64,000 nt of DNA from Thalassovita sp. (lineage in GTDB: Bacteria > Pseudomonadota > Alphaproteobacteria > Rhodobacterales > Rhodobacteraceae), in NCBI GenBank assembly GCA_029212905.1, contig JARGPB010000011.1, positions 1 through 64,000 of the forward strand, written 5' to 3'. The stretch's first letter is position 1; every line of letters begins with the position of its first letter. A program made the translations under genes and the position numbers. Below, in pieces: positions 17,831 to 27,278 of this stretch. Under the pieces are notes generated by a model. It searched no databases, had not been told where the DNA came from, and saw nothing but the letters and a program-made list of their open reading frames with translations.

Positions 17831-19198
17831 TCAAGCTGCGGGACGTTTTGAACGGCGTGCAGGGCGCGGCGCCAGACCCTTGCCGGATTTGACATAGCGC
17901 CATCCGACCCAGGCCGCACCGATACCCACCAGCGTATTCGCCAGTGCCTGCGCCGCAATCACGCCGACGGCCCCGAACATCGCCCCCAGGATCAGCGCCA
18001 GCGGAGCCATCAGCAGACCATCGCGGCTCCAGTTGGCGACAGTGGCCCAGATCGGACGCCCCAGATTGTTAAACGCCGCGTTGGAAACGAACAGAGCCCC
18101 GGTGAACACAAACGTCCCAGCCGCATAGAATGAGAAGGCGTGCACAACCTCGGCCCCCGCGCCGCTCAGCCCGAACCCGGCGACCACCTGATCCGCGAAC
18201 AAGGCCAGCAGCGCCCAGGTCACGCCCGTGTACAATGCGCAAAATTTCAAGGAGTCCTTATAGGCCTGCGCAACCCGGTCATTCAGACCCGCACCGGCAT
18301 TCTGGCCGATAATCCCACCAATCGCCCCGGACAACGCAAAGATGCCGCCAAAGGATAGGATCGTCAGGCGCATCACCACGCCCAGCCCGGCCACAGCGCT
18401 GTCGCCGTGCTCGGCCATGGCGCGCATCAGGACCCAATTCCCGAAAGGCGTGGAAATCTGCGTCGCGATCGCGGGCACGGCAATCACTGAAAACGGCGCA
18501 AGATACAGTCTCATGTCGGGCAAGGACGGGCGGCTCAGGATATTGTGTGTCTTGATCAGCCAGTACAGCCCAATCACCGCCATCAACGCACGGGAAATCA
18601 CGATCACGGCGGCGGCGCCTTCGACACCCCAATCCATGTAGATAATGAACAGCGGGTCCAGCAGCACAGCCGTCAAACCGGCCGACATCGTTACCATCAT
18701 AGACCGGAACGCATCGCCCAGCGCCCGTAGGACAGCGCCCGCCATCATCCCCGCCGCGATCAACGGCAACGACGGCAGCGAGATTTCCAGGAACGAGGCG
18801 GCAACCTCCAGCACATCGCCCTCGGCCCCAGACAGGCGTAGCAACGGATAGCGGAAGAAATAGACCAGCACAGCAATCGCTGTCTGCGCCCCCACCCCAT
18901 AGATCATCGACGAGGTCGCAATCCGGCGCGCGCGGCGCAGTTTGCCCATGCCCAGCGTTCGGCTGACCAATGCCACCGCGCCAATCATCATGCCAATCGC
19001 GATGGAGATCACAAAGAACTGCAACGTCCCGGCAAAGCCAACCGCCGCGATCAATGCTTCGTTCTTCAGCCGGCTGATCCAGAACAATGCCAGGAAATCG
19101 ACCAGGAACATGAAGCTCAGCCCCAAAGAGCCAGACAAGGTCATGATCACCACGTGGCGCATGGTGGATCCGGTGGTGAATTTTGCCTGAGTATTCAT
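17831..19198 (-). CDS. MATE family efflux transporter
   Basis: 455 residues with about 12 hydrophobic segments arranged as two MATE halves; the N-terminal region (SGSLGLSFMFLVDFLALFWIS) resembles MATE TM1. It probably exports drugs or metabolites by Na+ or H+ antiport. The start MNTQAKFTT at 19198 is 1 nt after the stop of the upstream MFS gene (TGA-C-ATG), so the two are co-expressed; a longer start at 19243 would lie in the MFS gene. Confidence 0.88.
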   Translation of the reverse strand: MNTQAKFTTGSTMRHVVIMTLSGSLGLSFMFLVDFLALFWISRLKNEALIAAVGFAGTLQFFVISIAIGMMIGAVALVSRTLGMGKLRRARRIATSSMIYGVGAQTAIAVLVYFFRYPLLRLSGAEGDVLEVAASFLEISLPSLPLIAAGMMAGAVLRALGDAFRSMMVTMSAGLTAVLLDPLFIIYMDWGVEGAAAVIVISRALMAVIGLYWLIKTHNILSRPSLPDMRLYLAPFSVIAVPAIATQISTPFGNWVLMRAMAEHGDSAVAGLGVVMRLTILSFGGIFALSGAIGGIIGQNAGAGLNDRVAQAYKDSLKFCALYTGVTWALLALFADQVVAGFGLSGAGAEVVHAFSFYAAGTFVFTGALFVSNAAFNNLGRPIWATVANWSRDGLLMAPLALILGAMFGAVGVIAAQALANTLVGIGAAWVGWRYVKSGKGLAPRPARRSKRPAA

Positions 19199-19199
19199 G

Positions 19200-20432
19200 T
19201 CATTCCGCCGGTGTCGGCGCAAAGCGCGCAAGGATTGTCTCATTCCCCGGTTCGGGGTGGCGCGGGATCAACAGCGCCAGCGCCAACGACACGCCCGCCA
19301 TACCCGCCGCCAGAAAGAACACGCCCCCCGGCGACACCAGCCACAGATAGCCCAGCAATGCAGGCAGGAACACCGCCGCGATATGGTTGATGGTGAACGC
19401 CACTGCCGCGGTAGGGGCAATATCGCCCGGATCGGCGATCTTCTGGAAATAGGTCTTCAGCGCCAGCGCCAGCGCAAAAAACATGTGGTCGATCACATAC
19501 AGGACCGAGGCCAACAGCACCCCCCAGCCGAACCAGTAGATCCCGCCATACAGCAGAAACACCGTGATCAGCCCGACATATTCGAACACCAGTGCGCGGC
19601 GCTCTCCGAACCGTGCGACGACCTTGCCGAATACGGGGGCCAACACCATGTTGGCCACCAGGTTGATCAAATACAGGCTGGTGACTTCGTGTACGTCAAA
19701 GCCGAATTTCTCGACCATCATAAAGCCCGCGAAGACGATAAAAATCTGCCGCCGTGCGCCCGCCATGAATTGCAGCGCATAATACAGCCAGTACCGTTTG
19801 CGCAGGACGAATTTCTTAACCTGGGGGTTGGGGGCCTCGAATTGCGGGTAGGCCAGCAAACAGAAAATCGCGATCGCAGCCGTCACGCCTCCGGCCAGCA
19901 TATAGACAATATTATAGGTCAGCCCCAGCGCGTCCCAGCTGAGCACGATCAGCCCATAGGCCACCAGCGTCGCAGCCGACCCCGCTGCCAGTAGCCACCC
20001 CAATACTTGCGGAGCGCGGTCCTTGGGCAGCCATTGCAGCTGCAACGACTGGTTCACCGTCTCGTAATAGTGAAACCCGATCGAGCTGAGCATTGTGATC
20101 GTCAGAATACCCCCCAACGAGGGGAACCACGCCGTCACCGCTGTCGCCACTCCCAGCAGGATCAAGGCGACAACGCCAAGCACTTGTTCGCGGATAAACA
20201 TGATCAGGGCGATCACCCCGATGGCAAAAAAGCCCGGAATCTCGCGTACCGTATGTAGCCAGCCGATGTCTGAGCCATCAAACTGCGCCACCTCGATCAC
20301 AAAGTTATTCAGCAGTGCCGACCAGGTGGCAAACGCAACAGGCATGGCCGCAGCCATGAGAAACAAAAGACTGACAGGCCTGCGCCACAAGGGCAAATGG
20401 CGGGCCTGATCCAGGGGTATCACGCGTATCAT
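19200..20432 (-). CDS. Major facilitator superfamily transporter
   Basis: 410 residues, about 12 TM helices. The loop between TM 2 and 3 is atypical (MFIREQVLG rather than the classical GxLaDrxGrr). AAGGGAG precedes the ATG. It is directly followed by the MATE gene. The substrate cannot be inferred; sugar and peptide-specific motifs are not evident. Confidence 0.82.
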   Translation of the reverse strand: MIRVIPLDQARHLPLWRRPVSLLFLMAAAMPVAFATWSALLNNFVIEVAQFDGSDIGWLHTVREIPGFFAIGVIALIMFIREQVLGVVALILLGVATAVTAWFPSLGGILTITMLSSIGFHYYETVNQSLQLQWLPKDRAPQVLGWLLAAGSAATLVAYGLIVLSWDALGLTYNIVYMLAGGVTAAIAIFCLLAYPQFEAPNPQVKKFVLRKRYWLYYALQFMAGARRQIFIVFAGFMMVEKFGFDVHEVTSLYLINLVANMVLAPVFGKVVARFGERRALVFEYVGLITVFLLYGGIYWFGWGVLLASVLYVIDHMFFALALALKTYFQKIADPGDIAPTAAVAFTINHIAAVFLPALLGYLWLVSPGGVFFLAAGMAGVSLALALLIPRHPEPGNETILARFAPTPAE

Positions 20433-20524
20433 TCGACTCCCTTACGCCCGTTTCCCACCTTTGGCGAGCCACAATACCCCGCATTTCTGTGCACAGGCGA
20501 TCAATGCCCCCGCGTAAGGCGCAC

Positions 20525-20538
20525 CTGATCTGAATCAA
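20525..20538 (+). promoter_or_regulatory. Candidate FNR/FnrL-type box upstream of yeeE-like gene
   Basis: CTGAT-CTGA-ATCAA matches the FNR consensus TTGAT-N4-ATCAA with one mismatch. It lies 58 bp before the start of the YeeE/YedE gene, a plausible activator position. It is a pattern match only. Confidence 0.4.
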
Positions 20539-20595
20539 TGAAATATGAATATGAATATGCGACTGGCAGGCAGTCAATTCGGAGGAAACGCGTTC

Positions 20596-21660
20596 ATGGA
20601 CCTGCTCAGCATTGTCGAACGGATCGGAGAAGCCCCAACAGCCGCGCTGCTGGGGGTCATCACAGGGATCATCTTTGGCGTTGCGGCGCAGCGCTCGCAA
20701 TTCTGCCTGCGCGCGGCCGCCGTTCAGTTTTCCCGTGGTGAAATGGGCGACAAGGTGGCCGTCTGGTTCCTGACGTTTTCCACTGCGGTGGTTTGGGTGC
20801 AGGGCGCACAACTGCTGGGCCTGTTCAACGCAGCAGATGCCCGGCAAATGGCCATACCCGGCAGTTGGTCCGGCGCGATCATCGGCGGCTTGCTGTTCGG
20901 CCTGGGCATGGTCCTGGCGCGCGGCTGTTCGGGTCGTTTGTTGGTGCTGGCAGCCACCGGGAACCTGCGGTCTGTCGTCTCGGGGCTGATTTTCGCCGTC
21001 GTGGCACAAATGAGCCTGTCGGGTCTCCTGTCGGATGTCCGTAACACGCTGGCATCCCTGTGGGTGACCGAAGGCGGGCGCAACCTGGATCTGATCGCCT
21101 TTGTCGGCCTACCCGAGTGGGGCGGTCTGGCCATTGGGTTGGTCTTTGCCGTGCTGGCGCTGGTGCTATCGTGGAAAAACAAGATTTCTGCCTCGCGGCT
21201 GATTTTCGGCGCGGGTGTGGGCTTTGCCGTGGCTGTTGGGTGGGTGTCCACCTATGCGCTGTCCCAGATGGCGTTCGAGCCCGTGACAGTCGAAAGCGTC
21301 ACTTTCTCGGGGCCGTCGGCACATACATTGATGTTCTTTCTGGACCGCAATGAAACGCTGCAATTCTCGGTCGGCTTGGTGCCTGGGGTTGTCGTCGGCT
21401 CGTTCCTGTCGTCCTTCTTGAAAGGCGAGTTCAAGTTTCAGGGATTCTCCGACACCTCCAACATGCGCCGCGCCATGATCGGAGCCGTCCTGATGGGGTT
21501 CGGCGCGATGCTGGCCGGGGGCTGTGCAATCGGCGCGGGTGTCACGGGTGGGTCGGTCTTTGCGGGCACCGCCTGGCTGGCGCTGTTTTGCATGTGGATC
21601 GGGGCCATGGCGGCCGACACTCTATTGGATCAGCGCGGATTGCGCGCCAAAGCTGCCTGA
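20596..21660 (+). CDS. YeeE/YedE family (thiosulfate/sulfur) transporter
   Basis: 354 residues, strongly hydrophobic, with two homologous halves of the YeeE/YedE family. Conserved Cys motifs are RSQFCLRA (near residue 36), ARGCSGRLL (near 112) and GGCAIGAGVTGG (near 313). These match the thiosulfate-conducting cysteines known in YeeE. Start: ATG at 20596 with GGAGGA about 9 nt upstream. The upstream ATG cluster at 20545 lacks a site. A strong terminator follows, so it is monocistronic. Confidence 0.85.
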   Translation: MDLLSIVERIGEAPTAALLGVITGIIFGVAAQRSQFCLRAAAVQFSRGEMGDKVAVWFLTFSTAVVWVQGAQLLGLFNAADARQMAIPGSWSGAIIGGLLFGLGMVLARGCSGRLLVLAATGNLRSVVSGLIFAVVAQMSLSGLLSDVRNTLASLWVTEGGRNLDLIAFVGLPEWGGLAIGLVFAVLALVLSWKNKISASRLIFGAGVGFAVAVGWVSTYALSQMAFEPVTVESVTFSGPSAHTLMFFLDRNETLQFSVGLVPGVVVGSFLSSFLKGEFKFQGFSDTSNMRRAMIGAVLMGFGAMLAGGCAIGAGVTGGSVFAGTAWLALFCMWIGAMAADTLLDQRGLRAKAA

Positions 21661-21689
21661 TGTCCCCCATTTAATCACGAAACCGCGAG

Positions 21690-21714
21690 GGCCGGGATTA
21701 TTCCCGGCCTTTTT
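21690..21714 (+). terminator. Rho-independent terminator after the YeeE-like gene
   Basis: GGCCGGGA (21690-21697) pairs with TCCCGGCC (21702-21709) around a 4-nt loop and is followed by TTTTT. Confidence 0.88.
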
Positions 21715-21777
21715 GCGTCCTTTATCATGCCGGTTGCACAGGCTGCCGGTAAGACATGTGACAAAAGGAATGATCTG

Positions 21778-22158
21778 ATGACTTTGAAATCCACCCTCGC
21801 GGTCGCGCTCACCACCGCTGTGCTGGGCACCTCTGCCCTTGCCGCCACTGCCATCCAAAGCGGCCCGAGCGCAAAGGGCGCGATCCTGACCGACGGCAAC
21901 GGCCTGTCGCTCTATACCTTTGACAAGGACACGCCCGCCGTATCGAACTGCTATGACGATTGCGCCGTGAAATGGCCCCCGCTCGCGGCCAGCCGCAAGG
22001 CCAAGCCTCAGGGTGCGTTCGGCATCATCGTGCGGGCTGATGGGGCACGCCAATGGACCCACAAGGGAATGCCGCTCTATACATGGTTCAAAGACAGCGC
22101 TGCGGGCGACATCACCGGCGACGGTGTCAAAGGCGTCTGGCATCTGGCCCGTCCGTAA
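21778..22158 (+). CDS. Small secreted COG4315-type protein
   Basis: 126 residues. A signal peptide (MTLKSTLAVALTTAVLGTSALAA) precedes two copies of the COG4315 repeat, each with the YxFxxD-like motif: LYTFDKD and LYTWFKD. A cysteine pair lies in the SNCYDDCAVKWPP segment. The function is unknown; members are secreted proteins or lipoproteins. AAGGA lies about 8 nt before the ATG. It is 13 bp upstream of an ECF sigma gene, which suggests one transcription unit. Confidence 0.8.
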   Translation: MTLKSTLAVALTTAVLGTSALAATAIQSGPSAKGAILTDGNGLSLYTFDKDTPAVSNCYDDCAVKWPPLAASRKAKPQGAFGIIVRADGARQWTHKGMPLYTWFKDSAAGDITGDGVKGVWHLARP

Positions 22159-22171
22159 CTGGACGCTCGAA

Positions 22172-22747
22172 ATGACAGTCCTGACCGAGATAGAAGCCCT
22201 GATTCCCGATCTGCGCCGCTATGCCTATGCGCTGTTGCGAGACCGCGAGGCCGGGGACGACCTTGTGCAGGACTGTCTGGAGCGCGCCGTGCACAGCCAC
22301 CGATCCCGGCGGGCGGAGGGCTCGCTTCGGGCTTGGCTGTTTCGCATCCTGATCAACCGGCACCGCGATCTGATGCGCCGCAGCCTCCGGCCCGGCCATC
22401 TGGTGCCGGTGCAGGATCTGATCGAAGAACCCGCCAGACCTGCCGGGCAAGAGACCCACATGGCCCTACGCGAAACCGAGGCCGCCATTGCCCGTCTCCC
22501 CGAGGATCAACGCCGTGCGCTCTTGCTCGTGGCGCTGGAAGGTGCCAGCATCACCGAGGCCGCGCAGGCGCTGGACATCCCCAGGGGCACGCTGCTGTCG
22601 CGACTGGCCCGCGCCCGCGCGACCCTGCGCATCATGACCGGACGCGCGGGGGCCGCGGGCTCTGTGTCCCACCCCGCCGACAGGTCTGATAATGACAGGC
22701 CCGATAACGACAGGCCCACCACACGGGCCGGAGACCTGCAAAAATGA
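22172..22747 (+). CDS. ECF-type RNA polymerase sigma factor
   Basis: 191 residues. Sigma region 2 covers about 10-75 (LRRYAYALLRDREAGDDLVQD) and region 4 about 100-155 (LPEDQRRALLLVALEG then ITEAAQALDIPRGTLLSRLARAR, a helix-turn-helix). A charged low-complexity tail contains two NDRPDNDRP-like repeats. The stop overlaps the anti-sigma start as ATGA. No target promoter is identified. Confidence 0.9.
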   Translation: MTVLTEIEALIPDLRRYAYALLRDREAGDDLVQDCLERAVHSHRSRRAEGSLRAWLFRILINRHRDLMRRSLRPGHLVPVQDLIEEPARPAGQETHMALRETEAAIARLPEDQRRALLLVALEGASITEAAQALDIPRGTLLSRLARARATLRIMTGRAGAAGSVSHPADRSDNDRPDNDRPTTRAGDLQK

Positions 22748-23520
22748 CCTATCCCCCCCTCACCGAAGACGAACTGATCGCCTATTTCGAAGACGCGCTG
22801 CCCCCGGACGCCCGCGCCCGGATCGAGACCCGTCTGGCAACAGACCCGCAGGCTCAGGCCACGTTAGTTGGTTGGAGCCAGCAAAACGCAGACATCCGCG
22901 CGCTGTATGGCGCACCCGGGGACGATCTGGACAACACCCCGGTTCCCGCCCACCTGAGCGCGGCTCTGCACACCCGCCCCCCTGCGCGGGCACACCCGCT
23001 GCGCGCGGCGGTGGTGATCGGGCTGCTGGCTCTTGGTGGAGCGACCGGGTGGTTTGGCCATGCAGGGCTGTATTCCACGACCTTTGCACCGATCGACGGC
23101 CAGACCCTGGCGCAGGCCGCAATCAGCGCGCATGACACCTATGTCGTCGAGGTCGTTCACCCCGTCGAGGTCCCCGCCACGCAGCGCGATCATATGGATA
23201 CCTGGATGTCCAAACGCATGGGCACGCGGCTGTCCCCGCCCGATCTGGGCTCGGCTGGCTTTGTCCTGATGGGGGGGCGCATTCTGCCCTCGGACAGTGG
23301 CCCTGCGGGGCTGTATATGTACGAAAACGCCGACGGCCAGCGGATCACGCTGTATGTCTCGCACCAACAGGGGCACGATACGGCCTTCCGTTTCGCAGGC
23401 GAGGACGCCACGCAAAGCCTGCTATGGAGCGACAGAGGCCTTGGCTATGCGCTGACCGGCGCCATGCCGCGCGAACGGCTGCGCGAGATGGCCAAAACCG
23501 CCTATGATCAACTACTGTAA
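22744..23520 (+). CDS. Transmembrane anti-sigma factor
   Basis: 258 residues. The N-terminal anti-sigma-like helical domain starts with LTEDELIAYFEDALPPDARARIE and has no HxxxCxxC zinc site. One TM helix lies at about 84-105, followed by a periplasmic domain of about 150 residues. Position and coupling to the sigma gene make it the likely membrane-bound regulator of that sigma. The signal it senses is unknown. Confidence 0.82.
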   Translation: MTYPPLTEDELIAYFEDALPPDARARIETRLATDPQAQATLVGWSQQNADIRALYGAPGDDLDNTPVPAHLSAALHTRPPARAHPLRAAVVIGLLALGGATGWFGHAGLYSTTFAPIDGQTLAQAAISAHDTYVVEVVHPVEVPATQRDHMDTWMSKRMGTRLSPPDLGSAGFVLMGGRILPSDSGPAGLYMYENADGQRITLYVSHQQGHDTAFRFAGEDATQSLLWSDRGLGYALTGAMPRERLREMAKTAYDQLL

Positions 23521-23541
23521 CCCGGCGCCCAATGCGGGTCG

Positions 23542-25737
23542 CTAGTAAAACGTCTGCGGATCTATATCGACGCTGATCCGCGTCTGATTACCGGGACGGA
23601 ACTGCGCCAGCCATCGCGTGATCGCCGCCTGAAGCGGCGCGCCCTTATCGGCCTTGATCAACAGGCGCACCCGGTGCCGCCCCCGGACACGCGCAATCGG
23701 CGCAGGGGCCGGGCCAAACACCTGTGCCCCGATCTGCCGGATCGGCCCGTCACGGCGCGCCATGTCATTGCCCAGATCAAACACCTCTTGCAGGTCGGTC
23801 GAGGACAGGATGATCCCCGCCATCCGCCCAAAAGGCGGCACCCCGGCGTGGCGGCGCTCTTCGGCTTCGGCGCGCCAGAACCCGTCTTCGTCGCCCGCAA
23901 GGATCGCCCGGATCACTGGATGCTCAGGCTGATAAGTCTGTAGCAACGCCAGCCCCTTGCGGGAGGATCGCCCGGCCCGTCCAGCCACCTGCCGCATCAA
24001 TTGGAACGTCCGTTCGGCAGCGCGCAGATCAGACCCTTGCAGCCCCAAATCCGCGTCAATCACCCCGACCAACGTCAGCAACGGGAAGTTATGCCCCTTG
24101 GCCACCAGCTGCGTGCCGATGATGATATCCGCGCCGCCCTCGGCGATGTCGCGGATCTGGGCCTTTAGCGCCCGTGCCGTCCCGAACATATCCGAGCTTA
24201 GCGTCACAACGCGCGCATCCGGGAAAAGCTCTTGCGCCTCTTCGGCCAACCGTTCGACACCGGGGCCGACCGGGGCCAGTTTGCCCTCGGCCTGGCAGTT
24301 CGGGCAGGTCTCGGGGATCGGTTTGGATTCGCCACATTGATGGCAGACCAGACGTTTCAGAAAGCGGTGCTCGACCATCCGCGCGTCGCAGTGATCACAG
24401 CCGATCTGATGCCCGCAGGCCCGGCACAGCGTGATCGGCGCATAGCCACGCCGGTTGATGAACAGTAGCGACTGCTCGCCCTTGGCCACCCGCGCGTTGA
24501 CCTCGCGCTGCAAACTGTCGGAAATCCACCGATCCGAGGGCAGCGTTTCACTGCGCATATCAATCGCGCGCATATCGGGCATCACCGCGTCGCCATACCG
24601 GCTGGTCAGGGTCAATTTATCGTATTTCCCGGCCTCGGCGTTGACCCAGCTTTCCAACGAGGGCGTAGCCGAAGCCAGCACCACCCGCGCCCCGCAGATC
24701 GAGGCCCGCAGCACCGTCATGTCCCGCGCGTTATACAGCACGCCGTCCTCTTGTTTATAGGACGTATCGTGTTCCTCATCGACGACCACCAGCCCCAGGT
24801 TCTGGAACGGCAAGAACAAGGCCGAGCGCGCCCCAATCACCATCTGCGCGCCGCCCTGCCCGACCATTTTCCAGATCCGGCGGCGTTCGGTCATCGTCAC
24901 CCCCGAGTGCCACTCGGCGGGTTTGGTTCCGAACCGCGCCTCGACCCGTGTCAGAAATTCTGCGGTCAGCGCGATTTCAGGCAGCAGTACCAGCGCCTGA
25001 CGGCCCTGCCGCAGGCATTCGGCCACTGCCTCTAGATAGACCTCGGTTTTGCCTGATCCGGTGACACCACGCAGCAGCGTCGTGCCATAGCGCCCGGTCT
25101 GAATCGCGGCCTGCAATGCCTGGGCCGCCGCGGCCTGATCCCCGGTCAAGTTCTTGCCAGCCTGATCGGGCTGCATCTGCGCAAAGGGCAAATCGCGGGG
25201 GCGGTCCTCTTCCAGGACGGTGCCCTGTTTGACCAACCCCTTGACCACGCTGGTCGACACACCCGCCGTGTCCGCCAGTTCTTTTAGGGTAAAGGCCAGC
25301 CCGCCGTACTCCTCCAACGTGTCCAGAACGCGCGCGCGGGCATCTGTCATCCGGTCAGGCTCTGCCCCTCCTGCGCGGTACACTTTCTGCATCGACGGCG
25401 GATCGCTCAGCCCCGGCGCCCGCGTCGCCAAACGCAACATCGCGGACAGCGGCGTCAGCGTATACTCCGCCGCCCGTTGCAGGAACAGCTGCATTTCCTC
25501 GCGCATTGGCGCCACGTCCAGCACCCGGATGATGGATCGGATCTTGGAGCGGTCGTAATCGCCCTTGCCACCCCCCCAGACCACGCCCAACACCTTGCGC
25601 GGCCCCAGCGGCACCTCGACAAAGGCACCATGGAAACAACCGCCTTCGGGGGCTTTGTAGTCCAGCACACGATCCAGCGGCTGTGCCGTCAGCACGCCAA
25701 CCAGTTCGCCCTGCCTGTAGAATTCCGCCTGCGTCAC
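23542..25737 (-). CDS. priA: Primosomal protein N' (replication restart helicase PriA)
   Basis: 731 residues. The N-terminal 3'-DNA-binding domain covers about 10-110; the helicase core holds Walker A GVTGSGKTEVY, DEEH box VVVDEEHDTSY and ATPSLES. Four Cys pairs for zinc lie in LCRACGHQIGCDHC and CHQCGESKPIPETCPNC, and the C-terminus ends FRPGNQTRISVDIDP. GTG at 25737 (MTQAEFYRQGELVG) is chosen from the family N-terminus. The frame stays open for another 830 bp across the opposite-strand transaldolase gene, but that is antisense noise. Confidence 0.93.
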   Translation of the reverse strand: MTQAEFYRQGELVGVLTAQPLDRVLDYKAPEGGCFHGAFVEVPLGPRKVLGVVWGGGKGDYDRSKIRSIIRVLDVAPMREEMQLFLQRAAEYTLTPLSAMLRLATRAPGLSDPPSMQKVYRAGGAEPDRMTDARARVLDTLEEYGGLAFTLKELADTAGVSTSVVKGLVKQGTVLEEDRPRDLPFAQMQPDQAGKNLTGDQAAAAQALQAAIQTGRYGTTLLRGVTGSGKTEVYLEAVAECLRQGRQALVLLPEIALTAEFLTRVEARFGTKPAEWHSGVTMTERRRIWKMVGQGGAQMVIGARSALFLPFQNLGLVVVDEEHDTSYKQEDGVLYNARDMTVLRASICGARVVLASATPSLESWVNAEAGKYDKLTLTSRYGDAVMPDMRAIDMRSETLPSDRWISDSLQREVNARVAKGEQSLLFINRRGYAPITLCRACGHQIGCDHCDARMVEHRFLKRLVCHQCGESKPIPETCPNCQAEGKLAPVGPGVERLAEEAQELFPDARVVTLSSDMFGTARALKAQIRDIAEGGADIIIGTQLVAKGHNFPLLTLVGVIDADLGLQGSDLRAAERTFQLMRQVAGRAGRSSRKGLALLQTYQPEHPVIRAILAGDEDGFWRAEAEERRHAGVPPFGRMAGIILSSTDLQEVFDLGNDMARRDGPIRQIGAQVFGPAPAPIARVRGRHRVRLLIKADKGAPLQAAITRWLAQFRPGNQTRISVDIDPQTFY

Positions 25738-25824
25738 GTTCCGTCCGGTGAAAAGGGTTTCGGGATCATCCCCTTTGGGGTAAAGCCAAGGCAAGCAAAG
25801 TCCAACCCACTTGAGGCCATAGAC

Positions 25825-26478
25825 ATGAAATTCTTCGTTGATACCGCCGAGATCGACGCCATCGCCGAGCTGCACGCTTTGGGCATGGTGGACGGCGTCA
25901 CCACCAACCCTTCGCTGATCAAGAAATCCGGCCGTGACATCCTGGAAGTCACCAAGGAAATCTGTGATCTGGTCAGCGGGCCGGTGTCCGCCGAAGTCAC
26001 CGCCACCGACGCCGATGAGATGATCGCCGAGGGCCGCAAACTGGCCGAAATCGCTGAAAACATCGCCGTGAAAGTTCCCCTGACATGGGACGGTCTGAAA
26101 GCCTGTAAAACGCTGACCGACGAAGGCAAAATGGTCAACGTCACCCTGTGTTTCAGCGCCAATCAGGCCCTGCTGGCCGCCAAGGCCGGCGCGACCTTCA
26201 TCAGCCCCTTCATCGGACGCCTGGATGATATCGGGCTGGACGGCATGGAACTGATCGAGGACATCCGCACTGTCTATGACAACTATGGGTTCAACACCGA
26301 GATCCTGGCCGCCTCGATCCGCAGCGTGAACCACGCGCTGGATTGCGCCCGTATCGGTGCCGACGTGATGACCGCGCCCCCGTCGGTGTTCAAGGACATG
26401 GTCAAACACCCGCTGACCGACAAAGGGCTGGACGCCTTTCTGGCGGACATCAAGGCTGCGAATATCAAAATCCTCTGA
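25825..26478 (+). CDS. fsa: Fructose-6-phosphate aldolase / transaldolase-like protein
   Basis: 217 residues, short TalC/FSA-type transaldolase family. Conserved segments: MKFFVDTAEI, GVTTNPSLIKKSG, the Schiff-base lysine in NIAVKVPLTWDG, NVTLCFSANQALLAAKAGATFISPFIGRLDD, and ADVMTAPPSVF. Whether it cleaves fructose-6-phosphate or transfers dihydroxyacetone cannot be told from sequence. It is divergent from priA; TTGAGG lies 11 nt before the ATG. Confidence 0.87.
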   Translation: MKFFVDTAEIDAIAELHALGMVDGVTTNPSLIKKSGRDILEVTKEICDLVSGPVSAEVTATDADEMIAEGRKLAEIAENIAVKVPLTWDGLKACKTLTDEGKMVNVTLCFSANQALLAAKAGATFISPFIGRLDDIGLDGMELIEDIRTVYDNYGFNTEILAASIRSVNHALDCARIGADVMTAPPSVFKDMVKHPLTDKGLDAFLADIKAANIKIL

Positions 26479-26570
26479 TCTCGCGCCAGCGATACCTTGC
26501 CTGTATAAAAAAACATAAGGAAATGCCGGGGCATATTTGCTATCGTCCCGGCAAAGACCAAGAGGCACGT

Positions 26571-27278
26571 ATGAGCAGCACGCCTATTATCGACGCAAAC
26601 TTGCGTGAAAAAATCATTGCCGAACCAGATGTCATTCTGGACGACAAAGACCTGATGCGCGCCCTTGTCGCCGCCAACGAGCGCGCGATGGGCAGCAACA
26701 TCGTGGACTTGCGCGGCGTCGCCATGGACCGGCTGGAAACCCGGCTGGACCGGCTGGAGGACACCCACCGCAGCGTCATCGCGGCCGCCTATGAAAACCT
26801 GGCGGGCACCAATCTGGTGCACCGCGCGATCCTGCGCATGATGGAACCGCTGAGCTTTGAGACATTCCTGCGTGATCTGGGCGGCCCCGTCGCCGAGGTT
26901 CTGCGTGTTGACTGCCTGAAACTGGTGCTGGAAACCGCCCAGCCCGACGAAGACCCGGTGATCAAGCGTCTGGGCAGCGTGCTGTCTGTTGCTGCGGCCG
27001 GTTTTGCCGACGATTACCTGACCGCCGGCCGCAACACCCCTGTGCGCCAGGTCACTCTGCGTCAGGTCCAAGAGGGCAATATCCAGGTTTACGGCGAGGA
27101 CGCGGGCTATATCCGCTCCGAAGCCTGCCTGAAACTGGATCTGGGCCCCAACCGCCTGCCGGGGATGCTGGTCATGGGGTCCGAAGACCCGCATCAGTTC
27201 AGCCCCCAGCAGGGCACCGATTTGCTAGGCTTCTTCGCAAGCGTCTTTGAACGCACGATGCGCCGCTGGCTGGCATGA
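26571..27278 (+). CDS. DUF484 family protein
   Basis: 235 residues, with a coiled-coil N-terminus and a GAF-like domain of the DUF484 family. The gene overlaps xerC by ATGA; DUF484-xerC adjacency is common in proteobacteria. AGAGG lies before the ATG at 26571. No enzymatic motif is visible. Confidence 0.82.
   Translation: MSSTPIIDANLREKIIAEPDVILDDKDLMRALVAANERAMGSNIVDLRGVAMDRLETRLDRLEDTHRSVIAAAYENLAGTNLVHRAILRMMEPLSFETFLRDLGGPVAEVLRVDCLKLVLETAQPDEDPVIKRLGSVLSVAAAGFADDYLTAGRNTPVRQVTLRQVQEGNIQVYGEDAGYIRSEACLKLDLGPNRLPGMLVMGSEDPHQFSPQQGTDLLGFFASVFERTMRRWLA

Noticed and set aside
25738..26568. Upstream open extension of the priA frame across the opposite-strand transaldolase gene
   Set aside because: The translation is antisense to a clearly conserved gene, and PriA homology starts at the GTG at 25737.
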